Shown here in pieces: positions 1 to 5,303 of a DNA stretch of 5,303 bases (positions are counted from its first letter, which is position 1; the number at the start of each line of letters is the position of its first letter). Under the pieces are notes generated by a model. That model did no database searches. It was given only the letters and a program-made list of their open reading frames with translations, and was not told the DNA's origin. The position numbers were made by a program, and so were the translations under genes. Location: the NCBI GenBank assembly GCA_040383485.1, contig JBEIDK010000187.1:1-5303 (forward strand), in the 5' to 3' direction. This DNA comes from JBEIDK01 sp040383485 (GTDB taxonomy: Bacteria; Bacteroidota; Bacteroidia; UBA4408).

Positions 1-2126
1 GTCGGGTGATTATTTGTAATAGTTATAATAGGAATAGTTGGAATATTTACTGTTACTGAAATTGTATCAGAGTAATTTTTACAACCATTACCATCTGTGA
101 TGGTAGCAAAATAATTCCCAGTTGTGTCTGCATTTATTGAGTTTGTTGTTTCGCCACTAACGCTCCATAAAGTTGAATTTGTTAAATCACTATTTGCTAG
201 TAAAACTGTATTGCCAAGACAAAAAGTTGTTGCACCAGTTACAGTAACATTTGGTTTTGTTGGTAAAGGATTTTGATTAATTGTAAAAGGCACAGATGCA
301 GCAGTACAATTTGGACCAGAAGAAACTATTATAACATAATCACCTTGATTTACTGCTTCTATGCTATTTGTTGTGTCATTTGCTAGACTTGAATTTAGAA
401 ACCATTCGTAATGTGCAATTGGTAAACTAGTTGTTATTGCATTAAGTGTAGCAGTATCAGTAGCGCAAATAAACGAGCCATTAACTATTGATGAAGTAAT
501 GGTTGGTGTGTTAGGAGGATAAATGGAAATAATTTCTAATGAATCAGATATTGTTGAACAACCGAAAATATCAGTAACCTTAACTACGTATTTGCCCCCA
601 GCAGAAGTTACTATTGTATCATTGGTTTCTAAAGTTGGAGTCCATAAATAGTTATCTGTTGCTATTGGTGATGAAACCAAGCTTACTGTTGGGCCATTAT
701 TACATAATTGCAATGAAGCAGTGTTAGCTGGATATCCAATAACATTTATTGTTGGCTTAACTGGTAATGGATGTACTGTCAATATTACTGGATATCTTTT
801 TGGATTTGCACAGCTTGCTGCTTCTTGAACATAGAATGTGTCAGTTTGATTTAAGATTCCACTTATAAATGGCGAACCAGTTGCAATAGCAGTTCCACCA
901 GTTGGAACGTTAAACCAATTATAGAATGGAGCAACAGATGTACCACCCGTAACTGGCACTGAGAAATTTGTGGGTCCACATGCTGATTGGTCAGAAACAA
1001 TGAGTGCTGGATATTCATAAGCACCAATATCAGTAGCATTAACACGAGCAACACCTCGTTGGTCAAGTAAAGGAGCTCCAATGCTAGTTCCAGCATCAAT
1101 TGCAGGAGAACAAGGCAATAAGGCTAATGTTGGCGTGATGCCACCATTATTAATTAATGAACTTGAAACAACATTTGAAATTATTAAAGGAACAACATTA
1201 CCCGTTAAATTTGTACCAGTAACAAATTGAAAACCAACTAAACTTCCTATTAAGTTATGACCATTAGTAGACATAACACCTTCAGGACCACCACCAATTC
1301 CGAAACTTAACTCTTTAAAAATATCGAAACCATTTACAGCTAAAGTTGCTGTGTTATTTGATACGATAGTATTATTTAATTCAACATCATCAATATTTAC
1401 ATAGATACCTCCACCTGATGAAGCATTATTTCCTGCAACTGTACAATTATTTAAGGATACATGTGCGTTTGAATTTACATCAATACCTCCACCAACACTA
1501 GCACTATTATTAGCTATAGTACAATTGTTGAAAGTTGCAGAGTCAGTTCCAGTAACATAAACTCCACCGCCTAATCCGCCAAGGTTGCTATTATTATTTA
1601 TTGTCGAATTATTTACGATTAAAATACAAGACTCGGTAAAAATACCGGGAGCTATAGCATTTGTGGTTGAATTTTGAGCTATAACACAATTGTTAATTGT
1701 TACCCTTGAATTTAAGCATTTAACACCACCGCCACTGCCAGCACCGTTTTGAATGGCAAGGTTATTTAGTGTAACCTTTAAATTTAAAGCTGGAAAGGTT
1801 GAGTTGTATATGAAAAAAATACCATACTCTAATGAACCAGTTCTTGAAATGGTTAGTAAAGAGTTTGAAGGACCATTGATGTCAACATAGTTTTGGATTT
1901 GAGGCAATGCTGAAGTAATGCTAATAGTACCGCTTAAAGATGAAGCATCTATAATATGCCTTGCCGATTGCGTTGCAGTTAAATCATTGTTTGCATCGTT
2001 AATTGCTTGCCTCAGTGAACCTGCTCCTGAATTATTTAAGTTTGATACGGTAAATGTTGTTGCATTTACCGAAGTAAAACTTAAAAAAAATGAAATTGTT
2101 AAAAATTTACCTAGTAATTTTTTCAT
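1..2126 (-). CDS. Large secreted beta-helix and Ig-like repeat surface protein (5' part; C-terminus outside window)
   Basis: An uninterrupted frame runs from the ATG at 2126 off the left edge, giving 708 codons. Residues 1-22 form a signal peptide (MKK, hydrophobic LTISFFLSF, then VNA before the likely cleavage). Residues 29-46 (NLNNSGAGSLRQAINDAN) match the usual opening of secreted parallel beta-helix proteins. Beta-helix rungs follow, with an Asn-Asn ladder at about 145, 172, 200, 226 and 251 and GGG(I/V)xV motifs between. This part ends with IDAG...DQRGVAR...DIGAYEY (366-372), the signature of choice-of-anchor Q proteins. Next comes an Ig_7-like (CHU_C-associated) module at about 374-455, then three Ig/PKD-like modules. 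Each of the four modules has one early and one late cysteine (383/439, 475/523, 554/607, 636/682), which suggests one disulphide per module. The protein is probably exported and displayed at the cell surface, perhaps as an adhesin or glycan-binding protein; ligand unknown. A type IX sorting or gliding-associated C-terminal domain would be expected beyond the window. The ATG is preceded by AT-rich sequence without a Shine-Dalgarno. Confidence 0.93.
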   Translation of the reverse strand, partial: MKKLLGKFLTISFFLSFTSVNATTFTVSNLNNSGAGSLRQAINDANNDLTATQSARHIIDASSLSGTISITSALPQIQNYVDINGPSNSLLTISRTGSLEYGIFFIYNSTFPALNLKVTLNNLAIQNGAGSGGGVKCLNSRVTINNCVIAQNSTTNAIAPGIFTESCILIVNNSTINNNSNLGGLGGGVYVTGTDSATFNNCTIANNSASVGGGIDVNSNAHVSLNNCTVAGNNASSGGGIYVNIDDVELNNTIVSNNTATLAVNGFDIFKELSFGIGGGPEGVMSTNGHNLIGSLVGFQFVTGTNLTGNVVPLIISNVVSSSLINNGGITPTLALLPCSPAIDAGTSIGAPLLDQRGVARVNATDIGAYEYPALIVSDQSACGPTNFSVPVTGGTSVAPFYNWFNVPTGGTAIATGSPFISGILNQTDTFYVQEAASCANPKRYPVILTVHPLPVKPTINVIGYPANTASLQLCNNGPTVSLVSSPIATDNYLWTPTLETNDTIVTSAGGKYVVKVTDIFGCSTISDSLEIISIYPPNTPTITSSIVNGSFICATDTATLNAITTSLPIAHYEWFLNSSLANDTTNSIEAVNQGDYVIIVSSGPNCTAASVPFTINQNPLPTKPNVTVTGATTFCLGNTVLLANSDLTNSTLWSVSGETTNSINADTTGNYFATITDGNGCKNYSDTISVTVNIPTIPIITITNNHP

Positions 2127-2185
2127 GTGTATTTATCTAAATCTACTTATTTATCTATGTTATTATTATATGAACAAAAATTTCG

Positions 2186-2213
2186 CGAATGTAACTAAAA
2201 AAAATAAATACAA
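2186..2213 (-). promoter_or_regulatory. Possible Bacteroidota-type promoter for the large surface protein
   Basis: On the minus strand, TTG (2213-2211) is followed after 17 bases by TACATTCG (2193-2186). This differs at one position from the Bacteroidota -7 element TAnnTTTG, and the spacing lies within the range known for the phylum. It sits about 60 bases upstream of the ATG at 2126. In such AT-rich DNA a match of this quality can arise by chance, so this is a candidate only. Confidence 0.3.
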
Positions 2214-2260
2214 TAAGATTTTTATTTGAATGATACATTGGCTTAGAGTCTTTTTTTAAA

Positions 2261-2279
2261 TAACGATGAATCATTGTTA
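2261..2279. promoter_or_regulatory. 19-bp near-palindrome in the divergent intergenic region (operator candidate)
   Basis: The sequence reads TAACGATGA, a central A, then TCATTGTTA. Eight of nine positions are complementary, and the ninth would be a G-T pair in RNA. It lies between two divergent genes, about 135 bases upstream of the surface-protein ATG and about 100 bases upstream of the phosphatase ATG. That position would suit an operator for a dimeric regulator. It is not followed by a T-run that would make it a convincing terminator on either strand. No regulator is encoded nearby. Confidence 0.25.
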
Positions 2280-2377
2280 CTTTTATTTAAAATTCTAAAC
2301 TATTTTATTGTTTTATCCTTATACAAAATTGAATTAAAGAAATGCTTATTAAAATCAAATTACATTTTAAATAAAAA

Positions 2378-3298
2378 ATGGTTGCAGCAATTATTGATTT
2401 AGGAACTAATACATTCAACCTTTTAATCGTTGATATTTCAGAAAATTATAAAATACTTTTAAACGAAAAGATTGCCGTAAAAATGGGAGAAGGCGGCATT
2501 CAGTTTAAAATGATTGCAGAAAATGCCTTCATTCGGGGTGTAAACGCAATTATTACTTTCAAAGAGATATGTGATATATATAAAGCTAATAAAGTTTTTG
2601 CTTTTGGCACTTCCGCAATAAGAAATGCAAATAACGGCCATGATTTTGTTAATGAAATTAAATCGCTTACTGGAATAGAAATAAATATTATTGATGGTGA
2701 AAGAGAGGCTGAACTTATTTATAAAGGAGTTAAGTTAGGTACCAAATTGAATGATTCATCTTCATTAATAATGGATATTGGAGGAGGAAGCACTGAATTT
2801 ATTATTGCGAATAGAAATGAAATTTTGTGGAAACAAAGTTTTGAGATTGGCGCATCAAGATTATTGGAAACTTTCAAACTATCCAATCCAATTTTAGAAG
2901 GAGAAATTGACTCAGTAAATAGTTACCTTGAAGCCGAGTTACAGCCCTTAATAACCGCCGCTGTAACTTATAATTTCTCTGAATTAATTGGCTCCTCTGG
3001 TTCATTTGATACACTTGCAGAGGTTATTGCAAATAAGGCAAATAGAATCCTTGATTTAAAAGTTACTACTGATTACACTTTTAACTTGAAAGAATATGAA
3101 GAGATATATTCTTTTCTTATAAAATCAACATACGAACAAAGGCTCAAGACTAAAGGCATTATACCCATAAGAGCTGAAATGATTGTAATATCAACAATTA
3201 TGACAAATTATATAATTGACAAATTTAAGATTAACAAAATGCGCTTAAGCACCTATTCACTTAAAGAAGGCGTTTTGTCTGAGCTAATTTATACTTAA
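2378..3298 (+). CDS. ppx: Ppx/GppA family phosphatase (exopolyphosphatase-type)
   Basis: This 306-residue protein has the actin-like ASKHA fold signatures of the Ppx/GppA family, which removes phosphate from inorganic polyphosphate and/or from pppGpp in the cytoplasm. The first phosphate loop is DLGTNTFNLLI (7-17). FGTSAIRNANNG follows at 76-87, then DGEREAELIYKGV (106-118), which holds the conserved acidic residues around the catalytic glutamate. The second phosphate loop is DIGGGSTEF (133-141), with IGASRL at 157-162, GSSGSFDTLAEV at 205-216 and a C-terminal STYSLKEGVLSEL. The length fits the short form with only the two actin-like domains; the C-terminal HD domain of the ~500-residue E. 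coli Ppx is absent. Polyphosphate and pppGpp preference cannot be told apart from sequence. No ppk gene is adjacent. The ATG follows an A-rich tract with no Shine-Dalgarno, as usual in this phylum. The 3' end overlaps by 15 bases the convergent stop of the thrC remnant. Confidence 0.94.
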   Translation: MVAAIIDLGTNTFNLLIVDISENYKILLNEKIAVKMGEGGIQFKMIAENAFIRGVNAIITFKEICDIYKANKVFAFGTSAIRNANNGHDFVNEIKSLTGIEINIIDGEREAELIYKGVKLGTKLNDSSSLIMDIGGGSTEFIIANRNEILWKQSFEIGASRLLETFKLSNPILEGEIDSVNSYLEAELQPLITAAVTYNFSELIGSSGSFDTLAEVIANKANRILDLKVTTDYTFNLKEYEEIYSFLIKSTYEQRLKTKGIIPIRAEMIVISTIMTNYIIDKFKINKMRLSTYSLKEGVLSELIYT

Positions 3299-3490
3299 TA
3301 AATAGTTATTTAAATTACTATATTCATTAATCATTAATATACTTTTTTTCTCCTTTTCCACAACCTTTTCTGGTTGTTCAGGTAATGCAATTCTCCAATC
3401 AAGAGTTTCTTCAATTGTATCGTTGAATTTGGCAGGGTGAGCAGTTTCAAGCAGTACTAAACTTAAATCTGTTTTTTTTGCAGGTAATTT
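3284..3490 (-). pseudogene. thrC: Threonine synthase remnant: C-terminal ~65 residues only ('thrC)
   Basis: In the minus-strand frame ending at the TAG at 3286-3284, translation gives KTDLSLVLLETAHPAKF, then an NDTIEETLDWRIALPEQ segment and EKEKKSI, ending in NNYLLSIN. LETAHPAKF (3451-3425), followed by an acidic helix, an (I/L)xLPE segment and a Lys-rich stretch, is the characteristic C-terminus of PLP-dependent threonine synthase, which converts O-phosphohomoserine to threonine. The family is about 430 residues long. Here everything upstream is gone, including the PLP-binding lysine region, and the frame is closed by a TAA at 3493-3491. Some positions look drifted, such as LDW where LG is common and PEQP where PE-x-L is usual. 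The fragment joins directly to a homoserine kinase remnant in another frame. It cannot encode an active enzyme. Confidence 0.9.
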
Positions 3491-3687
3491 TTACAAGCAA
3501 TATTTTTTGCAGAATCATTAGTTAATTTACAATTATCATCAATGATTTTTTGATATGATTTTTTTGAATTATTTAATTTTAAAATTACTTCATCATTAGG
3601 CTCTTCAACACATAAACCCATCACGTCAAATCCACAACCAATATTGCCTATTGAGGCGGCAGCGAATACTCTTATAATATTGTTCGT
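3463..3687 (-). pseudogene. thrB: Homoserine kinase remnant: N-terminal ~65 residues only (thrB')
   Basis: Starting 3 bases after the dapF stop, the minus strand reads T(ACG)-NNIIRVFAAASIGNIGCGFD, then VMGLCVEEPNDEVILKL and later CKLTNDSAKNIACKN. RVFAxASIxNxGCGFDVxG followed by EEPxDEV is the N-terminus of GHMP-type homoserine kinase, which phosphorylates homoserine before threonine synthase acts. The family is about 300 residues long. Here the resemblance ends near residue 66, before the glycine- and serine-rich ATP loop, and the frame stops at the TAA at 3465-3463. There is no ATG: the codon where one is expected is ACG (3687-3685), one transition away. A usually conserved proline in APAS is Ala here (AAAS). 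The close spacing to dapF suggests that thrB was once co-transcribed with it. Confidence 0.88.
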
Positions 3688-3690
3688 TTT

Positions 3691-4473
3691 TTATATTTTG
3701 AATGTGCCCTCAAAAACTTTTACAGCTGGGCCTTTAAGCCAAATGTTTTTGAAGTTGTTATCACTCAATTTTTCAAATACCACTTTTAATTCGCCACCTT
3801 TAGTGCTAATTTTAATTTCATTTTTAGAATCGAAGTATTTGTTAGAAGTAACAAGCGCTGAGGCAACCACACCAGTTCCGCAACTGAATGTTTCATCTTC
3901 TACACCTCTTTCATAGGTTCTTACATGCAATACATTGCCAATCGCTTCTATAAAATTAACGTTAATTCCTTCTTTCTTAAATTTATTACTATATCTTATT
4001 TTCCTTCCAAATAAATTAACTTTTAGTTTCGCTAAATCTTTAACGAATGTTACGTAATGCGGAGAGCCAGTATTCAATATAAAGTCTTCTTCATATTGTT
4101 CAATTTTACTCACATCAATCATTTTTAAATCAACATTGTCTGCTTCATCAATATATGCTAAATGTTCACCATCAATAGCCATAAATTTAGCACTAGTGGT
4201 AATTAGGCCACAATGTTTTGCAAATGCAGTAATACATCTTCCTCCATTGCCACACATGCTGCTGGTATAGCCATCAGAGTTATAATAGACCATTTTAAAG
4301 TCATAGTCCTTCAAAGTTTCAAGAAGCATTAATCCATCAGCGCCAACACCAAATCTTCTGTGGCACATTTGGGCAATTTTTTTTCTATTTATATTTGAGT
4401 ATTCTTTTGTTCTATTGTCGATTAATATAAAATCGTTTCCAGTGCCATGATATTTCGTAAACTTTATTTCCAT
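3691..4473 (-). CDS. dapF: Diaminopimelate epimerase
   Basis: DapF converts LL-2,6-diaminopimelate to the meso form, the precursor of lysine and of the peptidoglycan cross-linking residue. It is a cytoplasmic, PLP-independent two-base enzyme. The 260-residue product shows every family hallmark: KYHGTGNDFILIDNR (7-21), RRFGVGADGLM (39-49), the first catalytic cysteine Cys74 in SMCGNGGRC (72-80), NTGSPHYV (134-141), and ERGVEDETFSCGTGV (188-202) with the second catalytic cysteine Cys198. It ends with GPAVKVFEG. The length is near the short end of the family and nothing essential is missing, so the gene looks functional. The ATG at 4473 lies 12 bases after the stop of the upstream CAP gene, behind a long A-run without a Shine-Dalgarno, which suggests co-transcription. 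The thrB remnant follows 3 bases downstream, consistent with an older operon of aspartate-family amino acid genes. Confidence 0.98.
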   Translation of the reverse strand: MEIKFTKYHGTGNDFILIDNRTKEYSNINRKKIAQMCHRRFGVGADGLMLLETLKDYDFKMVYYNSDGYTSSMCGNGGRCITAFAKHCGLITTSAKFMAIDGEHLAYIDEADNVDLKMIDVSKIEQYEEDFILNTGSPHYVTFVKDLAKLKVNLFGRKIRYSNKFKKEGINVNFIEAIGNVLHVRTYERGVEDETFSCGTGVVASALVTSNKYFDSKNEIKISTKGGELKVVFEKLSDNNFKNIWLKGPAVKVFEGTFKI

Positions 4474-4485
4474 TTTTTTTTTAAG

Positions 4486-5118
4486 CTAATGTATAGTTTC
4501 TCCACTAAACTCCATTACGCAATTATATTTATAAGTTTTATGTTTTTCAATAGACACACCAATAAATTCTATCTTGGGGTCAAGTAAAGCTTTTCTATGG
4601 CCATAATCGGTGATGCCTTCATCAATTAATAAATCAATTAAAATATCAATTCCTTTGTTATAGCCATACTGGCAATTCTCTTTTAGAAATGAATATTTAT
4701 TCGTTAAGCTATCTACCCTTTGAAAATATTTTTTTCCTGTAGAACTATTGTGTCCCATTTTTCCTGATTGTCCCATATCAAGCGCATGCAATCTGGCAAC
4801 CTTATACAAATCGTATTTAGGATTAAGTAGTTTTAACTCCTTATTTTTTTTTAATTCTAATATTAAACTGTTAATGTATAAATTGGCTTTAGACTTAGTA
4901 GAATCCAAATATGTTTGTACATATTTTTCAAGAAATATTTTTGGATTCTGTCTCATGAAGTTTGTATAGTAAATTAAATTTTTTTCTTCAGCCGTCAAAT
5001 AAGATTCTGCATGCGCTGTGTCGTATTTTTGTTGATGAGTTTTCGTGAAACTAAAAATATGATCATTAACAATTAGCAATAGTAATGTGAAGAAAATTTT
5101 TATTTGTTTTAAGGCCAA
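4486..5118 (-). CDS. Secreted CAP-domain (SCP/PR1-like) protein with an unusual start
   Basis: The 210-residue product opens with a short basic stretch and a hydrophobic segment (about residues 8-17, IFFTLLLLIV), read as a signal peptide or membrane anchor. A CAP domain fills about residues 41-206: LTAEEKNLIYYTNFMRQNP (41-59), ARLHALDMGQ (108-117) with conserved His111, GHNSSTG (122-128), EN at 147-148, then LLIDEGITDYGHRKALLDP (163-181) with His174, and IGVSI followed by VMEFSG. His111, Glu147 and His174 match the CAP cavity residues, and Cys149 and Cys200 could pair. Bacterial CAP proteins are extracytoplasmic; their molecular role is mostly unknown, so none is assigned. No ATG exists before codon 55. 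The best start is TTG at 5118, since an in-frame TAA lies at 5139-5137. The ATA at 5103 (ATA-AAA-ATT-TTC) is also where an ordinary Met-Lys signal peptide start might once have been. The gene leads into dapF with a 12-base gap. Confidence 0.87.
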   Translation of the reverse strand: MALKQIKIFFTLLLLIVNDHIFSFTKTHQQKYDTAHAESYLTAEEKNLIYYTNFMRQNPKIFLEKYVQTYLDSTKSKANLYINSLILELKKNKELKLLNPKYDLYKVARLHALDMGQSGKMGHNSSTGKKYFQRVDSLTNKYSFLKENCQYGYNKGIDILIDLLIDEGITDYGHRKALLDPKIEFIGVSIEKHKTYKYNCVMEFSGETIH

Positions 5119-5303
5119 AATTAATTTTGATATAATTTAATTTATATAGTTTTTGAAGTCGCTAATTTCATTTATTTATTCAAATTATTCTAATTAATTT
5201 ATTGTAAACATTTACTGAACAAGTTATATACTTGCAGATATTAATAATATTATTTTTTGATTTCAATTATAACTGCAGTTCATAATCAATTGGCTATGAA
5301 CAA
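5119..5303. other. AT-rich region upstream of the CAP-dapF unit, no gene seen
   Basis: No coding frame, RNA gene or convincing promoter could be recognised on either strand. It should contain the promoter for the leftward CAP-dapF unit, but I found no TTG/TAnnTTTG pair at accepted spacing. Several short palindromes are present; the longest is listed separately. Confidence 0.5.
5278..5301. repeat. 24-bp imperfect palindrome at the right edge
   Basis: GTTCATA (5278-5284) is matched by TATGAAC (5295-5301), with a self-complementary CAATTG (5287-5292) exactly at the centre. Ten of twelve positions pair overall. The two mismatched positions are the AT and GC dinucleotides on either side of the centre. 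It could be an operator for the leftward unit or part of a signal belonging to a gene beyond the edge. No T-run follows within the window, so a terminator is not supported. Confidence 0.25.

Noticed and set aside
863..1099. Minus-strand leucine-rich open frame
   Set aside because: It is an out-of-frame shadow of the continuous surface-protein frame, which shows clear Ig_7 and DIGAYEY motifs over the same bases.
1371..1700. Periodic AAT-rich DNA repeats as a possible CRISPR or satellite array
   Set aside because: The periodicity comes from the Asn-ladder rungs of the beta-helix in a continuous reading frame; repeats are degenerate and there are no spacers.
1918..2229. Plus-strand open frame of about 100 codons
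   Set aside because: It lies antisense to the signal peptide and first part of the surface protein, has no recognisable domain, and its tail runs into AT-rich intergenic sequence.
3302..3321. ATAGT/ACTAT inverted repeat after the phosphatase stop as a terminator
   Set aside because: The stem is entirely weak AT pairs with a T-T mismatch, the loop is itself an ATTTAAAT palindrome, and the later T-run is the reverse of Lys codons in the thrC remnant.
3472..3479. Programmed ribosomal frameshift producing a functional ThrB-ThrC fusion
   Set aside because: The start codon is ACG, and both catalytic cores are absent, so no functional enzyme could result.
3644..3916. Plus-strand hydrophobic open frame
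   Set aside because: It is antisense to the dapF 3' half and the thrB remnant, both of which have strong family motifs.
4748..4969. Plus-strand cysteine-containing open frame
   Set aside because: It is antisense to the CAP domain and has no independent support.
5204..5215. GTAAACATTTAC palindrome, together with AATAATATTATT at 5243-5254
   Set aside because: Both are short and AT-rich, and are expected by chance in such DNA; no partner element was seen.

Overview
The window looks like a stretch of an AT-rich genome from the Bacteroidota. The evidence is a very long secreted protein made of right-handed beta-helix rungs followed by Ig-like modules (a surface or type IX secretion style), the absence of Shine-Dalgarno sequences before any gene, many TTA/AAT/AAA codons, and a short Ppx/GppA protein typical of that phylum. 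No RNA gene, CRISPR array, transposase or insertion sequence is visible.

Layout. Positions 1-2126 (minus strand) hold the first 708 codons of a large exported protein whose C-terminus lies beyond the left edge. Positions 2127-2377 are a divergent intergenic region with a possible promoter and a 19-bp near-palindrome. Positions 2378-3298 (plus strand) encode an intact Ppx/GppA-type phosphatase. The rest reads on the minus strand as one apparent transcription unit, from right to left: a secreted CAP-domain protein (5118-4486), diaminopimelate epimerase DapF (4473-3691), then two gene remnants. Positions 5119-5303 contain no recognisable gene.

The most notable observation is in the apparently empty gap between dapF and the phosphatase gene. 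Read on the minus strand, it begins 3 bases after the dapF stop with the first ~65 residues of homoserine kinase (ThrB). It then switches, with a change of frame, to the last ~65 residues of threonine synthase (ThrC), whose stop codon overlaps the end of the phosphatase gene. This looks like the scar of an internal deletion that removed most of thrB and thrC while leaving the two outer ends in place. The thrB start also appears to have mutated from ATG to ACG. The lineage therefore seems to have lost the last two steps of threonine synthesis at this locus, while keeping DapF, which serves lysine and peptidoglycan synthesis from the same aspartate family. Unless functional copies lie elsewhere, threonine auxotrophy is expected.

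I do not see a multi-gene novel system (defence, mobile or biosynthetic) here. The pathway-loss scar, its A8 tract at the frame change, and the unusual start of the CAP gene are the points that deserve checking.
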